Counted from the stretch's first letter, positions 41,061 through 49,613 are shown. The stretch: 64,000 bases of DNA from Halomonas sp. GFAJ-1 (GCA_002966495.1 CP016490.1:1736001-1800000), one strand, 5' to 3'. Notes: a model not told the origin generated them from the sequence alone. Numbers and translations are program-made.

Positions 41061-43012
41061 GCCAACGTTTGGCGCTGATAGTCGCCGGTGAGCCGGGCCA
41101 GCTGACGGGTGGCTACATCTACGACGCGCAGATAGTCTCAGCGCTGCGTGGTCAAGGTTTTACTATTGATGTGATGGGATTGCCGGGCCGTTTCCCCGAT
41201 GCGGATGACACAGCTTCCCAGGCGCTTGGCGCCGCGTTAGCGGCGCAGCCCAACGGCGCGAAGGTGATTATCGATGGTTTGGCGATGGGAGCATTGCCGG
41301 AGGTGGTGGGTAAACACGCCCATCGGCTGGAGATTACCGCACTACTGCACCACCCCTTAGGAGACGAACAGGGGCTTAGCCGCGAGGCTCAGCAGCGCTT
41401 TCACCTTAGTGAGTTAGCCGGTATAGCAAGCGTTGCTAGAGTGATTGTGACCAGCCAGTTTACTGCACGTCGCTTAGGTGAACTTGCCAAGCACTATGGG
41501 CAGCCCCTCAGCGCGCCCATTAGCGTGGTAGAGCCTGGCGTGGCGCCTGCGCCGATCAGCCCAGCGGCAGCGCCTGATGAGCCTATTCGACTGCTGTGTG
41601 TAGCAACCCTTACCCCACGCAAAGGGCAGGACATATTGGTAAAAGCACTGGCAGGTGTCAGTGCCGTTAATTGGCAATGCGACTGCTATGGCGGCGCCCG
41701 AGATGCGGAATTTACCCGCCGGGTACAGCAGCTTATTGATGAGAATGGGCTTGCAGGTCGTGTAGTGATCCATGGGGAGTGCGATCCGGCCAACTTGGAA
41801 GCAGCGTATCAGCGTGCCCACGCGTTGGTATTGCCCTCCTGGTATGAGGGCTACGGCATGGTCGTCACCGAAGCCCTGGCCCATGGTCTACCCGTGATTA
41901 CCACCACCGGAGGCGCCCTAAAAGATACGCTGCCGGAAGGGGCGGGCTTAAGCGTTGCACCTGGCGATGTTGAAGCACTGCAAGAGGCGTTACACAATTT
42001 TTGCCAAGGTGCAGCACTTCGCACTGAGCTACGTGCCGGCGCTGCGAAAGCGCGAGGCAACGTAAATGATTGGCAAACCGCCGGGGCTATCTTTGCGGAT
42101 GCGCTGCAGTGTCCGCCGTCGTTGTTGGCAGCGGGCAGCCAGTTTCAGGCGGACTGGCTAACGCTGCGCGAAAGTGTTGATGCCAATGCGCGCAGTCAGA
42201 AGCTTACCCAAGCAGCCGCTACTTGGCTTGCCAACGATGTAAATAATGCGTCCCCTGACCAAGAACACGCAGCCACCATTGCAGACTTAGGCTGTGGTCG
42301 GGGCAGTAATACGCAGTTTCTGGCGCCCCAGTTACCCAGTAAGCAGCACTGGATGCTGTTTGACCACGATGCTGACTTACTCAAGGAGGCACGCGAGCGA
42401 GCGGTAGCGCTGCGCGATGCCAAGGGGCAGCCTGTATCCATAGAGAGCTACTGCGTATCGCTCACCAGTTTTGAACACCCGGCCATTGCTAAGGCGCGTT
42501 TGGTGACGGCCTCTGCGCTGCTAGACCTTGTCTCCCGGGAGTGGATAGAAGCGCTGGTTAGCCAGTGTGTGACGCATCGCCAAGGCGTGCTCGTGGCGAT
42601 GAGCGTCACTGGCGCATGGTGCTTTACCGATCCACAGCTAACCCCCATAGAGAACGACGAAGACCGCTGGGTGCTTGCCCTGTTCAATGCCCATCAGCAG
42701 CGCGATAAGGGGCTGGGTGCTGCCTTAGGTGGCGATGCCCATGGTGCGTTGGTTGATGCCTTTAAACAGCAGGGCTACCGGGTGAGTGAGGCGGACACGC
42801 CGTGGCAGCTTACGTCAAACGACCCCGTCGTGCGGCCGCTAATGCACGCGCTGATTGCCGGGTGGGCAGAAGCAGCCACCGAACAAGCACCTGAAGCAGC
42901 AGCACGCATCAGCCAATGGCGCGACAGTCGCCAACAGGCGGTTAATGAGGGCAGGGTGGGTGCTTGGGTTGGCCACCGCGATCTGCTGGCGCTGCCAGCG
43001 GATGGGGCATAG
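41057..43012 (+). CDS. Glycosyltransferase (GT4-like) fused to a class I SAM methyltransferase
   Basis: A 651-residue two-domain enzyme. Residues 1-350 are a GT-B glycosyltransferase with LLCVATLTPRKGQDILVKAL, HALVLPSWYEGYGMVVTEAL (the EX7E donor-binding region) and PEGAGLSVAPGD. Residues about 375-640 are a Rossmann methyltransferase with the SAM motif TIADLGCGRGSNTQF at about 407-421 and an acidic loop MLFDHDADLLKEA. It is soluble with no membrane helix. The fusion suggests that one small product is both glycosylated and methylated. The ATGA start overlaps the PTPS-like gene, and the stop is three bases before the next ATG, so all four genes are coupled. Confidence 0.88.
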   Translation: MSQRLALIVAGEPGQLTGGYIYDAQIVSALRGQGFTIDVMGLPGRFPDADDTASQALGAALAAQPNGAKVIIDGLAMGALPEVVGKHAHRLEITALLHHPLGDEQGLSREAQQRFHLSELAGIASVARVIVTSQFTARRLGELAKHYGQPLSAPISVVEPGVAPAPISPAAAPDEPIRLLCVATLTPRKGQDILVKALAGVSAVNWQCDCYGGARDAEFTRRVQQLIDENGLAGRVVIHGECDPANLEAAYQRAHALVLPSWYEGYGMVVTEALAHGLPVITTTGGALKDTLPEGAGLSVAPGDVEALQEALHNFCQGAALRTELRAGAAKARGNVNDWQTAGAIFADALQCPPSLLAAGSQFQADWLTLRESVDANARSQKLTQAAATWLANDVNNASPDQEHAATIADLGCGRGSNTQFLAPQLPSKQHWMLFDHDADLLKEARERAVALRDAKGQPVSIESYCVSLTSFEHPAIAKARLVTASALLDLVSREWIEALVSQCVTHRQGVLVAMSVTGAWCFTDPQLTPIENDEDRWVLALFNAHQQRDKGLGAALGGDAHGALVDAFKQQGYRVSEADTPWQLTSNDPVVRPLMHALIAGWAEAATEQAPEAAARISQWRDSRQQAVNEGRVGAWVGHRDLLALPADGA

Positions 43013-43015
43013 CCC

Positions 43016-44956
43016 ATGAGGGTCAGGCGCACTTTACGCACCCCCTGGGTACAACGTGGGCTAATGAGCCTGGGGCTGCTGGTGGCCATTGTGCTTTGGG
43101 TAGAGCCTGGGGCGGTGATTGCCGAAGTACAGCGCTTTTCTTTTGGTTGGATGGCGCTGGCGCTGATAGTGAGCGTGGTGCAGGTCATGCTGAGCGCTTG
43201 GCGCTGGAAGTTTACGGCTGGGTTGGTGGGGGTGCCGCTGCGTTTTGGTTATGCCCTGCGTGAGTACTATCTGGCGCTACTGGTTAACCAGCTGCTGCCC
43301 GGTGGGGTGCTGGGAGATGCGGGGCGCGCCCATCGCCATGCAGGGCAAGCGGCTTCCAAAGGGAGCGCATGGCGCGCGGTCGTCATTGAGCGCGCGTCAG
43401 GTCAGGTCGCGGTTGCACTACTCACGTTACTCGCTCTGCTTTCATCGCCCCTATGGCACGCGGCATTGGGTACGCGGCGACTGCTGAGCATTGTGATTGG
43501 CGTAGCACTGTTGGTAGCAGCCGCCGTCGCTATTGCGGTATGGCTGCGGCGCACCTCGCGCATTGCATTGCCAGCGTGGAGTGTCGTTTTTGGGCAGGAA
43601 ATATGCCGCAGTTTGCTCAAGCGGCAGGTATGGCCGTGGCAGCTTCTTTCGTCGTTAACCATCGTGTTTAGCTATGGGGTGGTGATGGTTTGTGCCGCTC
43701 GGGCGATTGGTGTTGAGCTCGCAGCGGTGGATATTCTAGCGCTGGCGCCGGTGCTGCTGCTGGCGATGCTGGTACCGCTTTCGATTGCTGGTTGGGGACT
43801 GCGTGAAGGGGCGGCGGCGGGCGTTTGGGTATTGGTTGGCCTGCCGTCAGCGCAAGGCGTTGCCGTTTCGCTGGCGTATGGCGTGCTTGTACTGCTCTCT
43901 AGCCTGCCTGGCATCTGGGTAGCACTTGCTAAACGGGCTAAGGCAACGCCAGCCTCTTCGCCGGCGTCCGCGACTTCTACGCCAACGGCGGCTTCAAACG
44001 CCTCCGCGGCGCCTGGGCAGTTGAACGTCAAACAGCGTGTCATCTCCACACCGGAACGTACGCATCGCCGGGCGCAGGGCGCTTTCCAAGGTATCAATAG
44101 GTGTCATTTGCAGGCCGGGCCTGCCGGAGCCAATCAGCAGCGGCGCCACCAGCAGGTGCAGACGCTCGACCGTGCCTGCTTCAATAAACTGCGAGACGGT
44201 GATGCCGCCCCCTTCAACCAACACCCGCGTAAGGCCGCGCTGCGCCAGCAGGGATATGACATCACGGGGGATGAACTGCCCGTGGTTATTAAGCGGCAGC
44301 ACGCAGTGCTCGGCGTTGCTTGTGCCAGTGCTAACGTCCGGCCCGGTGATATGCAGCGTGGGCGCGGTATCCGTGGTGAACAGCAAATGCTCGGCGGGTA
44401 CTCGGCCTCTTGGGTCAATGACCACCCGCACGGGGTGCTTGCCGGTGATATGGCGCACGGTGAGCTGGGGGTTATCAGCGGCTGCCGTTCCCGCGCCCAC
44501 CACCACGGCGTCAGCCAATGCCCGCAGGCGGTGCAAGTGCACCAAACTCTCGAAGCCGTTGATGTAGTGGGAATGGCCGCTTTCCGTGGCAATTCGCCCA
44601 TCAAGGCTTTGCCCCAGTTGAGCCATTACCCAGCACGATTGGGCTGCCAGCGGCGTGAGGCAGTCCAACAGGTCGCGGACGGTATCGGTCACCTCCGCTT
44701 GGCTTTGCCACCCACTTTGATTAAGCGTGATGTTAGCGCTAGAGGGCAGGCTATGGCGTATCGCCAACAACCACTGCCACGCGGTATCACTATCGATGCT
44801 GCCATTGGCATGGGCAGAGGGTTGACCACTGCTGGAATTGGGCATGACGCCTCCCTACAAACCGTATCACTTCATCATGCGGGGCCATATTGCCCAGCGC
44901 AAGCGAACTTTGCCCGTTATAAAAGGCAACCTGGAGGCCTACATGTATCACATTGA
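43016..44956 (+). CDS. LPG-synthase-like (UPF0104) membrane protein with antisense-encoded tail
   Basis: Residues 1-310 form a polytopic protein of the lysylphosphatidylglycerol synthase transmembrane (UPF0104) family, with about eight helices and the motifs YLALLVNQLLPGGVLGDAGR, VIERASGQVAVALL and AMLVPLSIAGWGLREGAAA. It may flip or present a glycolipid. The family normally stops after about 320 residues. Here no stop occurs: the frame runs 300 more residues, mostly codon-for-codon opposite the reductase gene on the minus strand, and ends at 44956, 14 bases inside the GTP cyclohydrolase II gene. The tail is low-complexity, then Arg/Gln/His-rich, with no recognisable domain. Whether it is translated or marks a lost stop is open. 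Confidence 0.7.
   Translation: MRVRRTLRTPWVQRGLMSLGLLVAIVLWVEPGAVIAEVQRFSFGWMALALIVSVVQVMLSAWRWKFTAGLVGVPLRFGYALREYYLALLVNQLLPGGVLGDAGRAHRHAGQAASKGSAWRAVVIERASGQVAVALLTLLALLSSPLWHAALGTRRLLSIVIGVALLVAAAVAIAVWLRRTSRIALPAWSVVFGQEICRSLLKRQVWPWQLLSSLTIVFSYGVVMVCAARAIGVELAAVDILALAPVLLLAMLVPLSIAGWGLREGAAAGVWVLVGLPSAQGVAVSLAYGVLVLLSSLPGIWVALAKRAKATPASSPASATSTPTAASNASAAPGQLNVKQRVISTPERTHRRAQGAFQGINRCHLQAGPAGANQQRRHQQVQTLDRACFNKLRDGDAAPFNQHPRKAALRQQGYDITGDELPVVIKRQHAVLGVACASANVRPGDMQRGRGIRGEQQMLGGYSASWVNDHPHGVLAGDMAHGELGVISGCRSRAHHHGVSQCPQAVQVHQTLEAVDVVGMAAFRGNSPIKALPQLSHYPARLGCQRREAVQQVADGIGHLRLALPPTLIKRDVSARGQAMAYRQQPLPRGITIDAAIGMGRGLTTAGIGHDASLQTVSLHHAGPYCPAQANFARYKRQPGGLHVSH
43994..44845 (-). CDS. 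RibD C-terminal-type (dihydrofolate reductase-like) reductase
   Basis: A 283-residue protein whose residues about 70-283 are a RibD reductase domain: WVMAQLGQSLDGRIATESG, LADAVVVGAGTAAADNPQL, and VLVEGGGITVSQFIEAG with VAPLLIGSGRPGL. No deaminase domain (HAE and PCxxC motifs) is present; the first 70 residues are an unrecognised extension. Fungal and archaeal homologues reduce the ribosyl group of the GTP cyclohydrolase product before deamination. Here it is next to a GTP cyclohydrolase II gene, so a ribityl-pyrimidine product is plausible. The gene lies on the opposite strand inside the plus-strand read-through frame. ATG 44845 is possible; GTG/ATG alternatives were not excluded. Confidence 0.88.
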   Translation of the reverse strand: MPNSSSGQPSAHANGSIDSDTAWQWLLAIRHSLPSSANITLNQSGWQSQAEVTDTVRDLLDCLTPLAAQSCWVMAQLGQSLDGRIATESGHSHYINGFESLVHLHRLRALADAVVVGAGTAAADNPQLTVRHITGKHPVRVVIDPRGRVPAEHLLFTTDTAPTLHITGPDVSTGTSNAEHCVLPLNNHGQFIPRDVISLLAQRGLTRVLVEGGGITVSQFIEAGTVERLHLLVAPLLIGSGRPGLQMTPIDTLESALRPAMRTFRCGDDTLFDVQLPRRRGGV

Positions 44957-46049
44957 ACGCGCCATTTTTGATATTCGTCGCGGTCTGCCGGTAGTGGTGA
45001 ACACCAGTGAGCAGCGTCTGCTGGTGCAAGCGTTAGAAGGCAGTGCATCGGTTGACAGCTTGGCTGCATTATCGGGTTCGCGCCCAGCGTTGGTGCTAAC
45101 ACGCCACCGACTTGAGGCGATGGGAATGGCATTAACAGCGGATGCCGCCTGTTTACCACTACCCAAGCACGTTAGTGAAGCTGATCTGCACCGGTTGGCG
45201 CTCTCTCAGGAGAGCACGCCGCTAACCCCTGCGCTGTTGAGTGGGCTGAAGCCTGCAGGCGTCGGTGAGCGTGGGGCGGTGGCGTTAATGCGCCGTGCGC
45301 TATTAGTCCCCGCGGCGCTGAGTGCCGAGGTAAGCGCGTCAGCGGCTGCGCGTATCGATCAACAGTTGGCCAACGGTGAGCTGTTGGAGGTTAACGCCCG
45401 GGACGCAGAGAAGTGCTTGGCGGGCGCCCCGGGTATGTTGAAGCGTGTTAGTGAGGCGCGCATCCCTTTGGAAGACGCGGCGGAAAGCCGCTTTGTGCTA
45501 TTTCGGGAGCCTGACGGCCTGCGTGAGCATGTAGCGGTGGTGATTGGTCAGCCTGAACGCCTTTCAGGCGCGGTGCCGATGCGTATGCACTCTGCTTGTT
45601 TAACCGGTGATCTGTTTGGCAGTTTGCGCTGTGACTGCGGCGAGCAGCTGCGTAACGCCGTGGTTGATATTCAATCCATGGGCGGCGGTGTGCTGCTTTA
45701 CTTAGCCCAAGAGGGGCGGGGCATTGGCCTGGCAAACAAGCTACGCGCTTATACGCTACAAGATGGCGGCCTGGACACAGTAGACGCTGACCAGGTTCTC
45801 GGCTTTGGTGATGACGAACGCCAATACGCGGTGGCGGTGGATATGCTTAACGCGCTGGACATCAACAAAGTGCAGCTATTAACTAACAACCCATTGAAAA
45901 TGGCCGCCCTACGTGAAGGCGGCATTGAGGTGGTCTCTCGCCAAGCGCTTTATGGCAGCGTGACCGACCATAACCACCGCTATTTAAGCGCTAAAGCCAA
46001 TCGTGCAGGACACTTTCTGGATGATGTGCTTGAGGGTCATGGTCGGTAA
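44943..46049 (+). CDS. GTP cyclohydrolase II (RibA-like) with an extra N-terminal domain
   Basis: A 368-residue enzyme. The C-terminal 200 residues are a complete GTP cyclohydrolase II: zinc Cys219, Cys230 and Cys232 in HSACLTGDLFGSLRCDCG, then YLAQEGRGIGLANKLRAY and LLTNNPLKM. It should open GTP to a 2,5-diamino-6-ribosylamino-pyrimidinone phosphate, formate and pyrophosphate. Residues 1-170 are not the RibB synthase domain (no RENE motif) and are unrecognised. I start at ATG 44943 (TGGAGG 6 bases upstream), not the upstream in-frame ATG 44838, which would overlap the reductase gene. It is unlikely to be the only ribA of the cell given its company. Confidence 0.9.
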   Translation: MYHIERAIFDIRRGLPVVVNTSEQRLLVQALEGSASVDSLAALSGSRPALVLTRHRLEAMGMALTADAACLPLPKHVSEADLHRLALSQESTPLTPALLSGLKPAGVGERGAVALMRRALLVPAALSAEVSASAAARIDQQLANGELLEVNARDAEKCLAGAPGMLKRVSEARIPLEDAAESRFVLFREPDGLREHVAVVIGQPERLSGAVPMRMHSACLTGDLFGSLRCDCGEQLRNAVVDIQSMGGGVLLYLAQEGRGIGLANKLRAYTLQDGGLDTVDADQVLGFGDDERQYAVAVDMLNALDINKVQLLTNNPLKMAALREGGIEVVSRQALYGSVTDHNHRYLSAKANRAGHFLDDVLEGHGR

Positions 46050-46054
46050 CGGTG

Positions 46055-46834
46055 TTAACGTTGAGCAGTCAGTGGTGGCAAGTGGGCGGTTTCGGCCACC
46101 ACTTGTGCCAGCTGTGCCGCGTAATGCTTGACCAGTCGCTCACCCAGCTCAGCATTGGCACCGGTGGCATCACCTGCAACGCCCTGGGCACTTAAATCTT
46201 TCGCAAGCCAGGCAAAAGCGGCGCTCCCTTCCGGGCTAACAAGGGCGCCGGACTCAGGCATGGCCGGTGGGGCTGGTTGATAGCCATCCAGCGTCACCAG
46301 TGATGGGGCCAAATAGTGCATCATCGCGGTTTCCAGCAGCCCACCATGCAGGCCATAGCGAAGCTCTTCTGGGTCAATGGCATCTTCTAGGGCGGGTAGT
46401 CGCGTATACGTGGCTTTTACCACCCGCATCGCAAACTGCTTTCTCAGTGTCAGTGCGGCAAGATCCATCACGGCTTTATTGCCCCCGTGGCTATTGATCA
46501 GCACCAGTTTTTGTATGCCCGCGCGGGCAATGCTTGCGCCATAAGCCTCTAGCGTGGCGATGGCGAGGGGAGCGGGAAGGCTGAGTGTTCCTGCAAAACC
46601 GGCGTGTTCATCACTAGCGCCTACGGCCATAGCCGGTAGGCAGAGCACATCGACCCTTGGGTCGATCATATCCAGCATGGCAGCCTGTAACCCTTCCCCA
46701 ATGATCAGGTCGGTGCCTAACGGCAGGTGGGTCCCGTGCTGCTCAATGGCGCCGAGGGTCATGATCGCTACCGGGCTACCATTGGCGATAGCCGCCAGCC
46801 GTGGGGCGGTGAGGGTTTGCCAGTGATAAATCAT
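46055..46834 (-). CDS. Creatininase-family amidohydrolase (ArfB/MftE-like)
   Basis: A 259-residue metal-dependent amidohydrolase. Metal ligands are visible: LGAIEQHGTHLPLGTD (Glu31, His33, Asp42), INSHGGNKA (about 113-121) and HGGLLETAMM with the Glu of the creatininase site. Known relatives hydrolyse creatinine, remove the formyl group of the archaeal riboflavin/F420 precursor (ArfB) or trim the mycofactocin peptide (MftE). Adjacent GTP cyclohydrolase and reductase genes favour an ArfB-like pyrimidine substrate, by inference. The start overlaps the fkbM stop by 4 bp, so it is the last gene of a four-gene minus-strand operon and convergent with the cyclohydrolase (5-base gap). Confidence 0.9.
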   Translation of the reverse strand: MIYHWQTLTAPRLAAIANGSPVAIMTLGAIEQHGTHLPLGTDLIIGEGLQAAMLDMIDPRVDVLCLPAMAVGASDEHAGFAGTLSLPAPLAIATLEAYGASIARAGIQKLVLINSHGGNKAVMDLAALTLRKQFAMRVVKATYTRLPALEDAIDPEELRYGLHGGLLETAMMHYLAPSLVTLDGYQPAPPAMPESGALVSPEGSAAFAWLAKDLSAQGVAGDATGANAELGERLVKHYAAQLAQVVAETAHLPPLTAQR

Positions 46835-47643
46835 TCGTGTTGTGACTCGTGATAGGAGAGGTTATTAGGTGCGTTCAGCAAAGGGTGGTCGCTCCGGCAG
46901 GCGTATAGGTCGCCAGAAGCCAGCCCGTCGGCGCCACTGTTTAGCCACTGGGTGATCGCTTCAGGCGACTGCCATGATTCCCAGCGGAACTTGCGCTGCT
47001 CACCGGCGATAGCATTGAAACGGTAATCGCCCAGGCGAGCAAGCTGTTCCATACAGGCATGGCTGACCTCTAATACACCGGCGACAAACTCCACCGACAG
47101 GGCGGCGACCGGGTGGGTAAGCCCCATGAGCACCTCAGCCTCAAAGCCTTCAACGTCAATCTTAATAAAGCTAGGTTCGCCATACGTCGCAATCAGTTGA
47201 TCCAGCGTGGTGACCTCTACCCTGAGCTTCTCTTCCCACGCGATTTGACGAAAACCAGGGTTGCGCGTGCTTACCTGGCTGCGCCACTCGGTGGCAAGCG
47301 TCGATAGGGTAGGGTTGCCAACACTAATAGCGATATCTGCAAAGCCAGGCTGTGGGCCTGCGGCTAACGGCAGCAGCGTGATCCCTGGCTGGTTAACCAA
47401 CCGCTTAAACCATTTGGCCAGTGCAGGCTGCGGCTCTAGCGCCACAACATGAGCTCCCAGTGCATGAAACGCTGCGCTGCGGTCGCCTAAATGGGCGCCA
47501 ATATCAAACGCTACCGTTCCCGGCTGAATAAAAGGGCGGTAGAGGCGCTGTAAGCTGCGCTGCCTGCCTGGGCGCCAGTAGATAAAAAGCGAGCGCGCCA
47601 CACCACTGGCACTGCGTAGCTGTTGAAAAAAAGCAGAGGGCAT
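46831..47643 (-). CDS. FkbM-family SAM-dependent methyltransferase
   Basis: A 270-residue soluble methyltransferase. The SAM motif is AFDIGAHLGDRSAAF at about residues 45-59, with the acidic strand end VVALEPQP, and the FkbM signature SFIKIDVEGFEAEVLMGL lies at about 160-177. Members O-methylate sugars and polyketides. The start shares one base with the opgH stop and the stop overlaps the creatininase start by 4 bp. Methylation of the periplasmic glucan, or of the product of the neighbouring cluster, are both possible. The N-terminal 35 residues are basic and may lie at the membrane. Confidence 0.88.
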   Translation of the reverse strand: MPSAFFQQLRSASGVARSLFIYWRPGRQRSLQRLYRPFIQPGTVAFDIGAHLGDRSAAFHALGAHVVALEPQPALAKWFKRLVNQPGITLLPLAAGPQPGFADIAISVGNPTLSTLATEWRSQVSTRNPGFRQIAWEEKLRVEVTTLDQLIATYGEPSFIKIDVEGFEAEVLMGLTHPVAALSVEFVAGVLEVSHACMEQLARLGDYRFNAIAGEQRKFRWESWQSPEAITQWLNSGADGLASGDLYACRSDHPLLNAPNNLSYHESQHE

Positions 47644-49613
47644 TAGTAACGCTCCTTAGCCGAGGGGGAGGCTGCTTTAGCGGGCTGGAGACGGTGCTGG
47701 TAAAACGATTGACATGGCATCTCGCCAGGTAACTCGCTAGGCGGTGGTTTCAATATGCCCGTGTGCACAGGGCGTTGACCAAGTGATTGATGGCTGAGGG
47801 CGGTGAGAGCTACAAAATCTGCTAAGAGCGGCGGCTTGATAACGGTACTGGGGGTGCGGAGTAAACCCTTATGGCTCACCGCACTGCCCCAGGTAGCGCT
47901 GCTGGTGTATTTGACGATGGGTACTGCCGCGATGAGCCCCAACCAAGCGGGCGTTAGCCAGCCAAACGCCGAAGGCGAAAAAAGCACCAGCATGCCTGCC
48001 CAAGCAGCGCCACCAAGCGTCATCCAACCTGCATGGTGCCAGCACTCTTTCCAGCTTAACGAACGCTCGCCCCGATGCTGGGTCTGCCAGTCAATGGCCC
48101 GTCCTATCAAGACATTCATAATAAACAGGCTATGCCACGCCATCATTAGCGGGGCGATTAAGGCCGCAAACAGAATCTCTAGCAAGGTGCTGGTAATAAG
48201 CCGCAGGCGCCCACCAAACCTGTGAGGACATTGCCAGCAGGTGAGTAAAAGGCCTAATAGCTTGGGGGCTACCAGCATGGCCAGCGTGACCGAGAGTAGT
48301 CCAAGGGAGAGTGCCTGAGGCAAAGGGTAGTGAGGCTGAGACTCCACGGCTTGATACCCTACCAGGATGCTGGTGCATACCAGAAGGCCAAGCCATATCA
48401 GCGAAGAGAGGTAGGCAAATGCGCCAAAAAAGAAGTGCAAACGGCTAATGAAATGAAAGCCTGCGCCGTTAAGGAGCCGCAAATGCTGTAGGTTGCCTTG
48501 CAGCCAGCGGCGGTCGCGTTTGGCAAAGTCGAGTAGATTGCTGGGCATAGCCTCAAAGCTATTATGCGAGGCGCTAACGGCAGGGTCATGGCGTGATACG
48601 GCGGTGGTGGCCATTGTATCCAGCAGCACTTGCCAGCCGCCGCGCTTAAGCAGCGCTGCTTCTACAAAATCATGGCTGAGCAGCTCACCACCCAAAGGCG
48701 GCTTACCTGAAAGGGGGGGTAGCCCTGCGTGGGCCATAAAAGCACGGGTACGAATAATCGCGTTGTGGCCCCAATAGTTAGCGGCATCGCCCTGCCAAAA
48801 GCTCTGCCCGGCCGCCAGCATGGGGCTATAAAGCGCCGATGCCAATTGGCTAAAGCGACCGAAGAGGGTGCGCTGCCCCACCGGTATCGGTACGGTTTGA
48901 ATCAGGCCCACTTTGGGCTGGCGCTGCATGCGATCAATAAGATGTAAAAGCGTGGCGCCGCTCATCAGACTGTCGGCATCCAGCACTACTAGATAGTCGT
49001 AACGACGGCCCCAGCGGCGGCAAAATTCGGCAATATTGCCGGCTTTGCGACCAAGGTTATTAGGGCGGCGGCGATAGTGAACCTCTAGTTGTCCGTCAAG
49101 TCGCTGCTGTAGGGTCGCCACGTGGTCAGCCTCTTCTCGCGCTAGAGACTTATCCTGGGTATCACTCAGAATAAATACTTCAACGTGATCACCTATTACC
49201 GCTGCTGAGCCGAGGCTGTTCGCCTGATGCAGCAGCGAACGGCAGGTGGCCTCTAAACCAGCAATAGTGGGAATGGGGGGCTCTGCATAGATCGGCATGA
49301 CCAGCGCTGTCCGGCCTGTCAGCTGTTTTGCATCCGAGGGCAAGAAAGGAACGCGGCGCAGGCTCAGCGGATCAAGGCGCAGCATGCAAAGCACAAAGCC
49401 ACAGACGGCACCCCAGAAAGCAAGGGCAACCCAGCTAAAGGTCAACACAAATAACGTGAGCATCGCTATTTGCCAGCCCAGGGGCAGGTGAGTCACCACC
49501 TGCACCATGGCAGCGCTGCCTGCAATACTGGTAGCGACGACGATGATCGCAAAAAAAGCGCGACGGCATCTTAGCCAAGGGAGAGAGAGCATGGCCTCGC
49601 GGTTTTCAGGCAT
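47643..49613 (-). CDS. opgH: Glucans biosynthesis glucosyltransferase H (OpgH), short form
   Basis: A 656-residue inner-membrane glucosyltransferase that polymerises UDP-glucose into the beta-1,2-linked backbone of osmoregulated periplasmic glucans. Two helices (about 15-75) precede the GT2 domain with LVMPIYAEPPIPTIAGLEAT, VVLDADSLMSG (DxD) and KRDRRWLQGNLQHL (Q/RxxRW-type), followed by about five helices. E. coli OpgH has about 847 residues; the missing part is mostly the long cytoplasmic N terminus and C-terminal tail, so the moonlighting cell-division role reported for the E. coli N terminus is unlikely here. It overlaps opgG by 8 bases and fkbM by one. Confidence 0.93.
   Translation of the reverse strand: MPENREAMLSLPWLRCRRAFFAIIVVATSIAGSAAMVQVVTHLPLGWQIAMLTLFVLTFSWVALAFWGAVCGFVLCMLRLDPLSLRRVPFLPSDAKQLTGRTALVMPIYAEPPIPTIAGLEATCRSLLHQANSLGSAAVIGDHVEVFILSDTQDKSLAREEADHVATLQQRLDGQLEVHYRRRPNNLGRKAGNIAEFCRRWGRRYDYLVVLDADSLMSGATLLHLIDRMQRQPKVGLIQTVPIPVGQRTLFGRFSQLASALYSPMLAAGQSFWQGDAANYWGHNAIIRTRAFMAHAGLPPLSGKPPLGGELLSHDFVEAALLKRGGWQVLLDTMATTAVSRHDPAVSASHNSFEAMPSNLLDFAKRDRRWLQGNLQHLRLLNGAGFHFISRLHFFFGAFAYLSSLIWLGLLVCTSILVGYQAVESQPHYPLPQALSLGLLSVTLAMLVAPKLLGLLLTCWQCPHRFGGRLRLITSTLLEILFAALIAPLMMAWHSLFIMNVLIGRAIDWQTQHRGERSLSWKECWHHAGWMTLGGAAWAGMLVLFSPSAFGWLTPAWLGLIAAVPIVKYTSSATWGSAVSHKGLLRTPSTVIKPPLLADFVALTALSHQSLGQRPVHTGILKPPPSELPGEMPCQSFYQHRLQPAKAASPSAKERY

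Noticed and set aside
44838..44942. Upstream start for the GTP cyclohydrolase II gene
   Set aside because: Would add 35 residues overlapping the reductase start; the ATG at 44943 has a consensus Shine-Dalgarno.
46050..46054. Regulatory sequence between cyclohydrolase and creatininase genes
   Set aside because: Only five bases separate the convergent stops; GTTAAC repeats nearby are within coding DNA.
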